Part shown: piece after piece, positions 21,149 through 32,023 of the stretch | Position numbering within the stretch: position 1 is the first letter of the stretch | How the letters are laid out: each line of letters begins with the position of its first letter | From: Avena insularis | Lineage: Eukaryota > Streptophyta > Magnoliopsida > Poales > Poaceae | Reading direction: 5' to 3' | DNA length: 64,000 nucleotides | Assembly (NCBI GenBank): GCA_023614405.1 | Contig: CM042685.1 | Location: 91,378,684 to 91,442,683 of the forward strand | Made by a program: the position numbers and the translations under genes | Notes under the pieces: generated by a model | Told to the model about the DNA's origin: nothing | What the model saw: the letters and a program-made list of their open reading frames with translations, nothing else | Databases searched by the model: none

Positions 21149-21952
21149 CTACTCCTTGGAGTCGGTGTAGTCATCATCCTCATCATCGTCGTCTTCATTG
21201 ATGAAGACGAAGTCATCCTCATCGGTGAAGAAATCCATAGCCTGATCTTCCAGAAAATCATCATCATCGCTGAGATAGGAGTAGGGGTCTCAACGAAGAT
21301 CCTCTCCGGCATTCTCCCTTTCCTCCAATTGCATGTCTCTTTCGTGGATGGTCTCCTCCAAATCTGAGATACGGTGGCGAAGACGTGCAATGATGCGCTC
21401 CTTCTTGTCGAGCTGAAGGCGGCGAGACTTGCGATCCTTCGCTAGCATGGCGATGGTCTGATCCTTCGTCTTGATGATGTCGGACTTGTGGTTGGAGTAG
21501 TCACGGCAATTGTCCAATTCCTACTGACGATCATACATCATGAAGCTGAGGTGGTCCAACTGAGTCTTCAGCTCGTGGTGGTATGGGGCTTCCAGTGGCT
21601 GTCCCATAGCATCACGCCTTGGAAAAAACTCAAAGCGGGTACCCTTGATCTGGTTGATACTCTGCCCACACAGACGGTCAAGAGCTTCTTGCATGGCCCT
21701 GGCAAGTCCATCGAGCCAGTTGTTCTCTCTTAAGGTGAACTGAATTCCCTCGGCAGTGGGAGGTTCAATCTTTCCTCGGAGACTTGCAACAATTAGCCAC
21801 TTCTGATCTTCTCCTCCTTGATCATTGAGCTGAGCTCTGAAGAACTCGGGGTGCGGATGCTCCAGAAGTTCTGAAAGCTGGTCCAAATCCCGCTCAAAGA
21901 TAAGGTCTCCTCCATTCCCCAACTGATAAAACTTGCTGTACTTCACGTCCAT
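21149..21952 (-). pseudogene. Extra ORF upstream of gag (pre-gag ORF), copy 1
   Basis: A 267-codon frame lies between the PBS and gag. It starts MDVKYSKFYQLGNGGDLIF, has a roughly 145-residue globular-looking N-terminal part (WLDGLARAMQEAL, GQSINQIKGTRFEFFP), then a charged helical stretch likely to be coiled coil (DLEETIHERDMQLEERE), and ends in a very acidic tail of D and E. Two in-frame stops, near 21521 and 21294, interrupt this copy, but length is a multiple of three and there is no frameshift. I do not recognise a family. It is conserved in the other two copies, so it was probably a real gene of the element. Confidence 0.75.
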
Positions 21953-22165
21953 CTATAAGAATATAGGATGAGTAAGTTAGTAGAGTGATCAAGTGTGTCA
22001 ATTTTTATGTATTTTGCAAGAGTTTTTGAGGAACATGAGTTTTCACGAAAGAATCAAAGTGATAAGAATGGGAATAAGTTTTTGTAAATATTTGTTTCCT
22101 TTGGTTTTGAAACTAAGTTTTTGATTCAAACGTCCAGTCTAACTAGGGTCTCCTATGGTCAGGAT

Positions 22166-22178
22166 GGCTCTGATACCA
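22166..22178 (-). other. Primer-binding site, copy 1
   Basis: TGGTATCAGAGCC on the minus strand, three bases inside the LTR end. It is complementary to initiator tRNA-Met. Confidence 0.88.
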
Positions 22179-24671
22179 ACTTGTCAACACCCAGATTTTT
22201 AATCCTAGATGCCTGTTATGCCATACATCGCAATCCCAGGATTACCATTTTTGCGAGACATAACAGAATTGGATACCATAGTACATCATCCATTACAAAC
22301 CATACATAAGGTCTTACACAAATAAGGATCTCATGATCCAGTTCTTAATACAACTCAAACAACGGAAATACGTAATAATAAAGGTAGCGTAGGCGAAGCT
22401 TCATCTTCGGGGTCACAGGCAATGCTGACGATGGGAGATGATCCTAGTTGTCATAACCTTCCTAGGGTCCTTCGTCCTGGTACTCCTCTTCATAGTCTGG
22501 CCACGGGAATAACCAGGGACAAAGCCATGAGTACTCTTTAAGTACTCGCAAACTAATACTAACAAGTGAAGGGGTTTTTTGTAATAGGACACTAAGCTCT
22601 ATGGTTGTTTTGCAAAAAGCCAGATTTACCTCTACTAAGTTCAGAAGCAAAGAAAAACTAGTTCAAATTTTATAACACCTAAGTGGGAACTTGTATTTCA
22701 TATCACAACTCTGTTGTGGTCAAGTCAAAATTCTCAATCCATTTCACAAGTCATTTTGAAATCATCTGACGGGGGAATAGTATGGCCACTCCAACTATCC
22801 GTAACCACGGACGCGGCTATCCGAATAGTTTGACACTCTGTAGAGATTGTACACTTTCACCACAACATTCAATACATCCGTCAGGAACAAATCCTGAATT
22901 CACCATACTCAGTATGCGGATAATCAATCCTAACCTTTCAATTACACGCCCTAGTATAGGCACCTCTCCTGTGAGTTTGGCCTCCCAACCATGACCAACT
23001 TTCATCTTGGGTACTCCACAGGTGGAGAATCTTCACAAGGTAGCCTCAACTCAGACCTTGGCCGTGAGGGAACCATACTAAGGTATATAAGTTTCCAGTC
23101 AAGCCCTACCCAATTCTCGGGTATTGTGGTTGTACGGTAAAATTGGAATGGTATCGCATCCAGACAACCATCAGTTTTTAAAAAGGGCTAAGGCTCATGC
23201 CTTAACATTTTCATCATCCAAATCATCTGGTGTTCGGAAACACATGTCAAAACATCTCAATAGAATGATCCATCATTCCAAGGTTTTCATAACCATTTTC
23301 CACCAAGTATTCCCATCTAAAGTTGATCCAGTTTTATGCTTAGCACTAGCATCTACAAGTGGGGGTAAGTACTAATGAGGGGTGGTAAACTAGTGGAGTT
23401 TAGCTAAGTTCAATCTCATGCCTTAGGATGACATCAAGATTATCTAGCTTAGGCCAAATTTTATGCTCTTTATGCAACCTTCAATTATGTTTATGGAATC
23501 TACAATTCACTTAAGTAAGCTCTAAGTAATATCTTTGATAAAGAAATAAAGTAGAAAGCTTGCAAGTAAAACTAGGACTGGGTATCATCAAATGTGTCTA
23601 ACCAAGAATGCTTAGTGCATTGCATAGGTTATCTAACTTTCATAATTGCAAGTGTTAGTCTTGCAAGGTTAATATCTTGCCTTGAGCAGAGCAGTGGTTG
23701 AAGTTCTCCTCGACTTCTTCGTAGTATCCTCCTTCCTCCTTGTATCCTTGGTCGGTACTAGCGTCTATGAATAAATACGAGGTACACAATCACCAAAGAA
23801 TACTTAACTACTTTCAATCATCACACACCAGGATTCTATAGTTGATATAGCATCATCACTAATATTACAAGATTAAAGCATTTGTCTTATTTATTTTATT
23901 TTTAGAAAAGTAATTTCTACTCATTGAAAAACTACTTAAGATTTAATATTCTCCAACTCAAACATGGGATCATCTTGACACATGTCATCACCACATATTT
24001 CAGTACATGGGAATGTGATTTAAAGTGGTGTCACAATTTAATAAGGTTTAACCATTTTATTTCAAATAAATAAAGTGACTAGAAATTCCTATGTGGCATT
24101 CTTTTATTACTTGGACATTATTTCTGTAAGTAAACCCATATGTTTTTATATATTCTGAAAGGTATGATCAAATATGATTTTTGAGAGTTGGAATCAACAC
24201 AAAAGCTATTATGGTTTAAATTTGAAAAATGTTTGAATGCAGAAAAGCTTCTGAATTGTTATTTTTACCAAGGTTGATCTACAGATCCAAATGATTTGAA
24301 TCCAACGGGCTTGGATTAAGCATTTCAATACCTTGCTAGCAAAATTGGTTTCATTCAATTTGGTGCACTGAATTGAGCTGGATTGATTTTTGAAACTAGA
24401 TACAGAACTAAGTTTGAATATAAATAGAAAAAGATAATTCAAACGATTGGGCTGCACGGGAAGGGATAATGGGCCGGCCTAGTGTCACTCCGCAGCGCGG
24501 GACGCAACTGACAGGGGGGGGTCTACTGGTCAGTGACTCTTTAAACGCGAAGCGGTACAGGGAGATGTGGTGCGTTGGGTTAGAATGAAGATCGACGGCT
24601 GAGGGTCGTCGTCGACAATGAACAAGTCATAGGCGACCTCGAACCCTAGCGGCTCAGTGGGGGTCGTGGGA

Positions 24672-24679
24672 GGCTCACC
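24672..24679 (-). promoter_or_regulatory. Candidate 5' splice site in LTR 2
   Basis: GGTGAGCC on the element strand, about 210 nt after the predicted transcription start. Equivalent sites are 14855-14862 (GGTGAGCC), 34508-34515 (GGTAAGCC) and 42710-42717 (GGTGAGCC). No ATG is present between TATA-derived start and this site in any of the four LTRs. Confidence 0.4.
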
Positions 24680-24917
24680 GGGGCTCAGGCGAGGGTCGGC
24701 GATGCGGGTGAACGACGAAGTCGACGACAACGATCCTCCTTGTACCGGCAGCTCCTCCTGGGGCGGCTCCAATCGATGGCTTCCTTCTTCTCCAGTAGCG
24801 GCGGACTCCGGTGAAATTCCGGCGATGCGCTGCTCGCCTTGCTCCGGGAATGAGGTGGGGTGGTTCTGGGTGAGAGGGGAGTAGAATGGTGTGAAGAATT
24901 CGAGCCGGGTATGCCTA

Positions 24918-24925
24918 TATTTATA
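24918..24925 (-). promoter_or_regulatory. TATA box of LTR 2 (promoter of copy 1)
   Basis: TATAAATA on the element strand in CACTATAAATATAGG. As the 5' LTR of copy 1 it would drive the transcript reading the extra ORF, gag and pol. Confidence 0.7.
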
Positions 24926-26190
24926 GTGGCGAGAGGGGACCGACGGGCGCAAGCTGAGCTCGTCGTGGTCGACGGTACAGAGGGCTATCGGCGTGGGCGA
25001 CGGTAGGGGGGCGGTGTTGTGATCCCTGGTGAAGCTCAACGGTGTGGTGGCGAGGTGTGGGGCGGTGCTGATCGGTCAGAACGCTGCGGTGCTCTGTGTT
25101 GGTCCGACAGAAGTTTTGATGGCGCACAGCGCGCGTGGTCCGCGCGGCGGTGAACGGGCTTATCTGCGGGGTTGCTGGGGTGTTGGCGATCACGCGTGCA
25201 TGCGGCGAGGGAGGCGCGTGGTCTGTGGGCGTGTGTCGAGCGTGACGCACGGGGCGCGCTCTCGGCATGCTTGCAGAGCGGCTTGGAATGGCCGGGGCGT
25301 GTGGTCCAGTGGTTGGCATTGCTCGCGGCTGGGACAGGGAGTGACGGTGGGGTGCGAGTTTGCTTCCAGACAAGGTTGACAAGGCTAGTGTTGCTTGTAG
25401 CTTGCTGTCGACTATGGGGTGGCGATGGTGCTCTCGGCCTGCTGACCATTGATGACAATGGCCAGCTTACAGTGGGGCTAGTGATTAGTTAAGGTTGTTA
25501 GATAATCTACTGAGCCTAGTTGTGTCCAGAGAGGGAACAAGTTAGGCCCAAAACACTGCTCAACATAGTGTTTTGATTTTGTTTGATTTGTATCTGCAAC
25601 CTGTTTGATGAAATGGCCGCATGAACTTAAATTTTGAATTTTGATTTTTGGTGGGTATGCTAGGCATGTGCTGGTGATACCGTGGATGCTTGGGTTTTGA
25701 AAATCGAGCTTGTTTGAGTGGTTTTTGAAATAGTGGGATCTTCCCATATGAAATATATTCAATTTTAAACTCTCATTTAAACTAAGCATTTGAATGTTTC
25801 TGGATGATCACAAAGTGGGCCTTGGTTCCTTGTTATGTGTACTATAAAGGGGTGCAAAGATCCATACATGTTTCTGTTAAGTTCTGAAAGTTAGAGATAG
25901 CCACAGTAGGCATGAGAGTTAAATTGGCCAAAGTGACCATTCACTTAATTTGTTTGTTTTGATTTGTTTGTCTTTGGGAAAAGTTTGGGGATTGTTTAGA
26001 TGATGTTTATTTCACCTAAGAATCATTTTACAAGCAAAGAAACACATAATCATGGCAATTCAAAAGAATCCAAATTTTAATGCACACTCATATGAATTCT
26101 TTCATATTTTTAATTTGAAAAGTTTTTGTTAACCCTGAATTTAGTGATTAGAGTTTGATGATTCTAGTTTAATATTTTTGGGATGTTACA

Positions 26191-26208
26191 AACCTTCCCC
26201 CCTTAAAC
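26191..26208 (-). other. Polypurine tract, copy 2
   Basis: GTTTAAGGGGGGAAGGTT on the minus strand, adjoining the LTR start at 26190. Confidence 0.85.
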
Positions 26209-26251
26209 AAAATCTCGTCCCAAGATATGAAAAAGGACGAAAAAATATTAC

Positions 26252-29028
26252 CTAGGATTTGAAGAGATCGGGAAACTCTGTCCTGATGTGATCTTCGTGC
26301 TCCCAGGTAGCTTCCTCTTCTGTGTGGTTGCTCCACTGAATCTTGAGAAACTTGATGCTCCGAGTTCTGGTAGTTCTGAAAGCTTCTTCCAAAATACAAA
26401 TGGGTACTTCGGGATAGGTCAGGTCATCGTTGATTTCTATGGTCCGGTGATCAATATTCTTGAATACTTCAGTCTTCTCTGGAACTTCGAGACACTTGCG
26501 AAGTAATGAGATATGGAACACATTGTGCATGGCTGACATATCCTTGGGCAGTTCCAATTGATACGACACTTCTCCTCGATGGTTCAGAATTTTGAAGGGT
26601 CCGATATATCTAGGGCTAACTTTCCTTTCAGCTGGAAACGCTGCATTCCCTTCAATGGTGACACTTTCAGATACACAAAATCTCCTATGTTGAAGGCGAG
26701 GTCTCAACGTCTCTTGTCGGCATAACTATTCTGTCTGGACTGGGCTGTCTTGAGGTGCTCACGAATCTTTTGAACCTTCTCTTCTGCTTCTCGTAGGATG
26801 TCAGGTCTGAAAATATGACTCTCTCCTACTTCTGACCAGTTCAAAGGGGTGCGACACTTCCTTCCATACATGAATTCAAATGGGGCCATTTGCAAACTAG
26901 CTTGATAACTATTGTTGTATGAAAATTCTGCGAATGGCAGACAGTCTTCCCACTTAGATCCATAATCTAACACACATGCTCTCAACATATCTTCGAGTAT
27001 TTTATTTACTCGCTCCGTTTGTCCATCGGTCTGAGGGTGATACGCGGTGCTGAAATCTAGGCGGGTTCCTAAACCTTCCTGGAAATTCTTCCAGAATCTC
27101 GAGGTAAACTGATTTCCTCGATCCGATACGATGTTCTTGGGGACTCCATGCAAACTGACGATTCTAGCAATGTATAACTACGCTAGCTTCAAACTCTGAT
27201 ATGTGGTCTTGACGGGTAAGAAATGGGCGACTTTGGACAATCTATCCACTATGACCCAGATAGAGTCATTTCCCCTACTAGAAGTAGGCAATCCGGTGAT
27301 AAAGTCCATTCCAACAAAATCCCATTTCCATTCCGGAATCTGCAATGGTTGCAACAATCCAGCGGGTCTTTGATGTCCTGCCTTGACTCGCTGACATATA
27401 TCACACTTGGCGATATAGCTTCCGATTTCTCTCTTCATCTTATGCCACAAAAATTGGTCCTTCAAATCTTGATACATCTTCGTTCCTCCGGGGTGGATAG
27501 AATAAAGAGTATCATGAGCTTCCTTCAGAATAACTTCTTTCAACTCCGAATCTGCTAGTACACAAAGGCGTCCTTTGTACCACAGAACTCCTTCTTCGTC
27601 TTCGGTGAATCCGGGTACTTTGCTTGTACCGATACGACGCTTGATTCCGGCGATACTAGCATTTCCTTTCTGCGCCGCTTTGATCTGGCTGATCAAAGTG
27701 GATTGAAGTTCTATGCTAGCCAAAAATCCATCACTCACTAATTCCATTCGGAAATCTTCCATCTCCTTGTGCAAGCTTGGTTGCTCCTTCAAAATCATAG
27801 AGTTCAAGCGGCACGACAATCTGCTAAGGGCATCTGCTACCATGTTGGCTTTACCAGGGTGATAGTGAATGTCTAGATCGTAATCCTTGATTAGCTCAAT
27901 CCATCTTCTCTGTCTCATATTCAGCTCCTTCTGAGTGAATATATACTTCAGACTCTTGTGATCCGAATAGATTTCACAACGATTTCCCATCAGGTAATGC
28001 CTCCTTGTCTTCAGGGCTAGAACTACGGCTGCGAGTTCGAGGTCATGGGTGGGGTAATTCTGCTCATGTTGTTTTAGTTGTTGAGATAGATAAGATATAA
28101 CTTTGCCTTCTTGCATTAGCACGCAACCGAGACCGATCTTTGTTGCATCACAATACACGTCGAAGGGCTTCGTGATATCCGGCATGATTAAGATTGGGGA
28201 TGAATCAATCTTCTCTTGAGTTCTTGAAAACTCGCTTCATATTTGTCGGTCCATTCAAACTTCTTGTCCTTCTTCAGCAATTGGGTCATGGGTCTGGCGA
28301 TACTCGAGAATCCTTCTACGAACTTGCGGTAGTATCCCGCCAATCCGAGAAATGCACAAACTTGGGTTTGAGTGGTGGGGGCTTGCCAATCTTCGACATC
28401 TTTCACCTTTGCAGGGTCAACGGCAATTCCTCCGGCTGATACAATATGACCGAGGAATCCTACTTCTTGTAACCAGAATTCACATTTTGCTAAACTTGGC
28501 ATACAACTGATGCTCTCTAAGGGTTCCAAGAATGGTCCTTAGGTGTAGCTCATGTTCTTCTTCCGATTTGGAATAAATCAGAATGTCATCAATGAAAACA
28601 ACGACAAACTTATCCAGGAATTCCATAAAAATCTTATTCATCAGATTCATGAAATAAGCGGGGGCATTGGTTAATCCAAAAGACATGACAGTATACTCGT
28701 ATAACCCATATCTGGTGGTAAAGGCAGTCTTGGGAATATCCTCTCCGCAAATCTTGAGTTGATGATAGCCTATTCTAAGATCAATCTTAGAAAACACTTT
28801 GGCACCGATCAACTGATCAAACAAATCTTCTATCTTGGGCAATGGGTATTTGTTCTTGATAGTGACATCATTCTACTTCCGATAATCCGTACACAAACGG
28901 TTACCTCCATCCTTCTTGTCCACAAATAAGACAGGTGATCTCCATGGTGACGCACTTGGTTGAATCAATCCAATTTCCAACATGGAATCCAGTTGCTTCT
29001 TCAGTTCTGCTAGTTTAGACGGGTTCAT
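26252..29028 (-). pseudogene. Chromovirus Pol, copy 2 (broken)
   Basis: It aligns end to end with copy 1 and keeps most motifs: RT FIDD, RNase H YCDAT, integrase HHCC and DDE, and the chromodomain end. Lesions I can place are a stop near 28872 (KLND region), a one-base gain near 28487, a one-base loss near 28203 that restores the frame, TAG at 27178-27180, TGA at about 26704 and a one-base loss near 26613. The longest open pieces are 27178-28185 and 26252-26707. Decay appears random and is clearly further advanced than in copy 1. Confidence 0.9.
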
Positions 29029-30761
29029 ACTATATGGTCTCCGGTTCCCGGGATTAGTTCAATGATAAACTCGATATCTCGATCTGGGGGCATACCGATC
29101 AAAACATCTGAAAATACATCAAGGTATTCATAGACTATCCGAACTTGTTCAATGGTAGGTTGGGCTATACTCTTGTTGCACTTGAATTGACGAGGTAAGG
29201 TTTCAGATATATGCTCGACTGATATTCTGGCTGTACTGGTCATGGTTATGGCTTTCTTGGCACAATCAATTAATCCTTCATGTTTGGACATCCAATCCAT
29301 TCCTAGTACTACTTCCAAACCTTTAGTTCCGAGTACTATCAGATTAGCATAAAAATCTATGCCATGGATTCGGATAGTGATGGCTTTGCAAATTTGCTTA
29401 GCTTTGGTGGTTGAAACGGGGATTTGAACAATCATAACATGCTTCAGTTTTGTTGGTTGAATTTTACTAGTGCATGCACATTCTTCGGTGACAAATGAAT
29501 GCGATGCACCAGAATCAAACAACACTCGAGCAAGTACTGAATTAACAGAAAACATACCCAGCATGACGTCTAGCGCTTCCTGAGCTTCTTCAGCATGCAT
29601 GAGAAAAAGACGGCCGTTGCGGTTGAGCGAATTCCCTGGGGCAAACCTCCTTCCGGGCAGAACACGACGCTGCTGCTGAGCTGGGGCATTTGCATTGGGG
29701 GCTGCGGCATTCTTCTTGTTGGGGCACTCGTTGGAGTAGTGACCCTTATTTCCACAGTCATAACAAGTTACTTGCGACTTGTCCTTTGCTGCAACAGGCA
29801 CAACATTGCTTCCAGTCCTCGGGGCAATGTTGGTGTTGGCGGCAGCATTGTTGTTGTTGAACTTGGGTGGTGCACGGTTGAAATTGCTAGAGTTGCCGGG
29901 GTTGTTGTGATTTCCTCCAAGCCTAGGGTTTCCAAAGTTGGGATAGGTCGAATGGTTCATGGGGGGTCTGTTTGTTCTCGGGGCAAATCCTGGAGATGGG
30001 TTAGGGCGATACTTTGGGGTCTGATGGGTCCCTGGCTGATGCATCATGTGACGCTTGCGGTTCTCATTGGCTTGGTTGATCTTTCCTTCCATCTGGATGG
30101 CAGAGTCGACAAGGGCTTCAATATCATCAAAGGGGATATTGACCAACACTGTCTGCATCTCATCATGCAAACCATTCAAGAATCTCTCTTTCTTCTTAGC
30201 TTCGGTGTCGATCTCATCCGGGGCATACCTAGCTAATGGCAAGAATTTGTCATGGTATTCCACTACGGTCATCCTTCCTTGCTTCAGTTCTCTGAACTCA
30301 TATCTCATTTTCTTGATCAAACCCGGTGGCACATGGGTTCTGCTGAAATTGACCTTGAATTCCTCCTAGGTCATTATCTATCCTCCGGTCATTGCACGAA
30401 GGCTGTTCCACCATGCTCTTGCATCTCCGGCTAGATAGTGGGTGGCAAACAGAACTTTCTCGTTAGCTTACACTCTGGCGACTTCTAGGTTATTTTCCAT
30501 GGTTTGCAGCCAATCATCGGCGTCTAGGGGCTCTTCCGACTTAGTGAAGACAGGTGGGTTGGGTTTCTGGAAATTTTTGAGCTTAGATCCATGGTTGTCC
30601 TGATTTCCTTGGCCTTGATTGTTGTGGGATAGCTGAGCTATCTACTGAAGGGTGGGTAGGTTGGCTTGACGTTCGGCTCTTTCAGCTTCGCGGTCAGAAA
30701 CCAACATTTGCAGGATCTGCAACATCGGGTCCGGGGATGAACCACTTCCTCCGCGTGGCAT
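29025..30761 (-). pseudogene. Chromovirus Gag-protease, copy 2
   Basis: Start at 30761 (MPRGG). The frame is open from 30332 to 29025 (435 codons) and contains VEYHDKFLPLARYAPDE, the CCHC knuckle and FDSGASHSF. The first part carries stops at 30642-30644 and 30378-30380, at the same codons as copy 1, plus an additional stop at 30367-30369. The end also shows the copy 1-type deletion (GTGDHIV-stop). Shared lesions indicate that copies 1 and 2 descend from one already defective element. Confidence 0.88.
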
Positions 30762-30991
30762 CTGAAGATTGAGATAGATCATGAGAAAAGAGGGAAATTT
30801 CTAAGGTTCCGGGACTTTGAAAAGTTTTTAAAGTTTGACTCAATTTCCTAGCAACTTTATTTTCATTCATTCATAGCACACGATACAAACAAACACCACA
30901 ACAAAGGTAAACAGATGGTTTTAAGAACCCTTCTAGAAACTACGATACAGTGGGACCGAATACAACTCTCTATGCTAGTGCTCAAATGCTA

Positions 30992-31794
30992 CTACTCCTC
31001 GGAGTCGGTGTAGTCGTCATCCTCATCATCATCGTCGTCATTGATGAAGACGAAGTCATATTCATCGGTGAACAAATCCATAGCCCGATCTTCTAGAAAA
31101 TCATCATCATCGCTAAGATAGGAGTAGGGGTCTCAACGAAGATCCTCTCCGGCATTCTCCCTTTCCTCCAACTGCATGTATCTCTCGTGGATGGTCTCCT
31201 CCAAATCCGAGATACGGTGGCGAAGATTGCAATGATGCCCTCCTTCTTGTCGAGCTGACGACGGCGAGACTTACGATCCTTCGCTAGCATGGCGATGGTC
31301 TGATCCTTCGTCTTGATGATGGAAGACTTGTGGTTGGAGTAGTCACGGCAATTGTCCAATTCCTGCTGACGATCATACATCATGAAGCTGAGGTGGTCCA
31401 ACTGAGTCTTCAGCTCGTGGTGGTATGGGGCTTCTAGTGGCTGTCCCATAGAATCACGCCTTGGACAAAACTCAAAACGGGTACCCTTGATCTGGTTGAT
31501 ACTCTGCCCACAAAGACGGGCAAGAGCTTCTTGCATGGCCCTGGCAAGTCCATCGAGCCAGTTGTTCTCTCTTAAGGTGAACTGAATTCCCACGGTAGTG
31601 GGAGGTTCAATCTTTCCTCGGAGACTTGCAACAATTAGCCACTGCAGATCTTCTCCTCCTTGATCATTGAGCTGAGCTCTGAAGAACTCGGGGTGCGGAC
31701 GCTCCAGAAGTTCCGAAAGCTGGTCCAAATCCCGCTCAAAGATAAGGTCTCCTCCATTCCCCAACTGATAAAACTTGTTGTACTTCACGTCCAT
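30992..31794 (-). pseudogene. Extra ORF upstream of gag, copy 2
   Basis: Starts MDVKYNKFYQLGNGGDLIF at 31794 and is open for 233 codons to 31093. The first stop seen in copy 1 is absent here (codon reads CAG). A one-base loss near 31227 shifts the frame, after which the expected coiled-coil and acidic tail are readable in another frame down to 30992. It also shares with copy 1 the stop just before the DPYSYLS motif. Confidence 0.75.
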
Positions 31795-32007
31795 CTATAA
31801 TAATATAGGATGAGTAAGTTAGTAGAGTGATCAAGTGTGTCAATTTTTATGTATTTTGCAAGAGTTTTTGAGGAACATGAGTTTTCACGAAAGAATCAAA
31901 GTGATAAGAATGGGAATAAGTTTTTGTAAATATTTGTTTCCTTTGGTTTTGAAACTAAGTTTTTGATTCAAACGTCCAGTCTAACTAGGGTCTCCTATGG
32001 TCAGGAT

Positions 32008-32020
32008 GGCTCTGATACCA
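32008..32020 (-). other. Primer-binding site, copy 2
   Basis: TGGTATCAGAGCC on the minus strand, three bases inside LTR 3. Confidence 0.88.
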
Positions 32021-32023
32021 ACT

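Larger units (their letters stand above)
22182..26190 (-). repeat. Chromovirus LTR 2 (shared middle LTR)
   Basis: 5' LTR of copy 1 (PBS adjacent at 22166-22178) and 3' LTR of copy 2 (PPT adjacent at 26191-26208). Same ends as LTR 1. The palindrome block is present at 22760-22870, with the palindrome altered to CTATCCGAATAG (22817-22828). Confidence 0.9.

Noticed and set aside
24530..25039. 169-codon minus frame in chromovirus LTR 2, with counterparts in LTRs 1 and 3
   Set aside because: It runs across the TATA box and predicted start site, and is broken differently in the other LTRs. Its conservation is only LTR homology.
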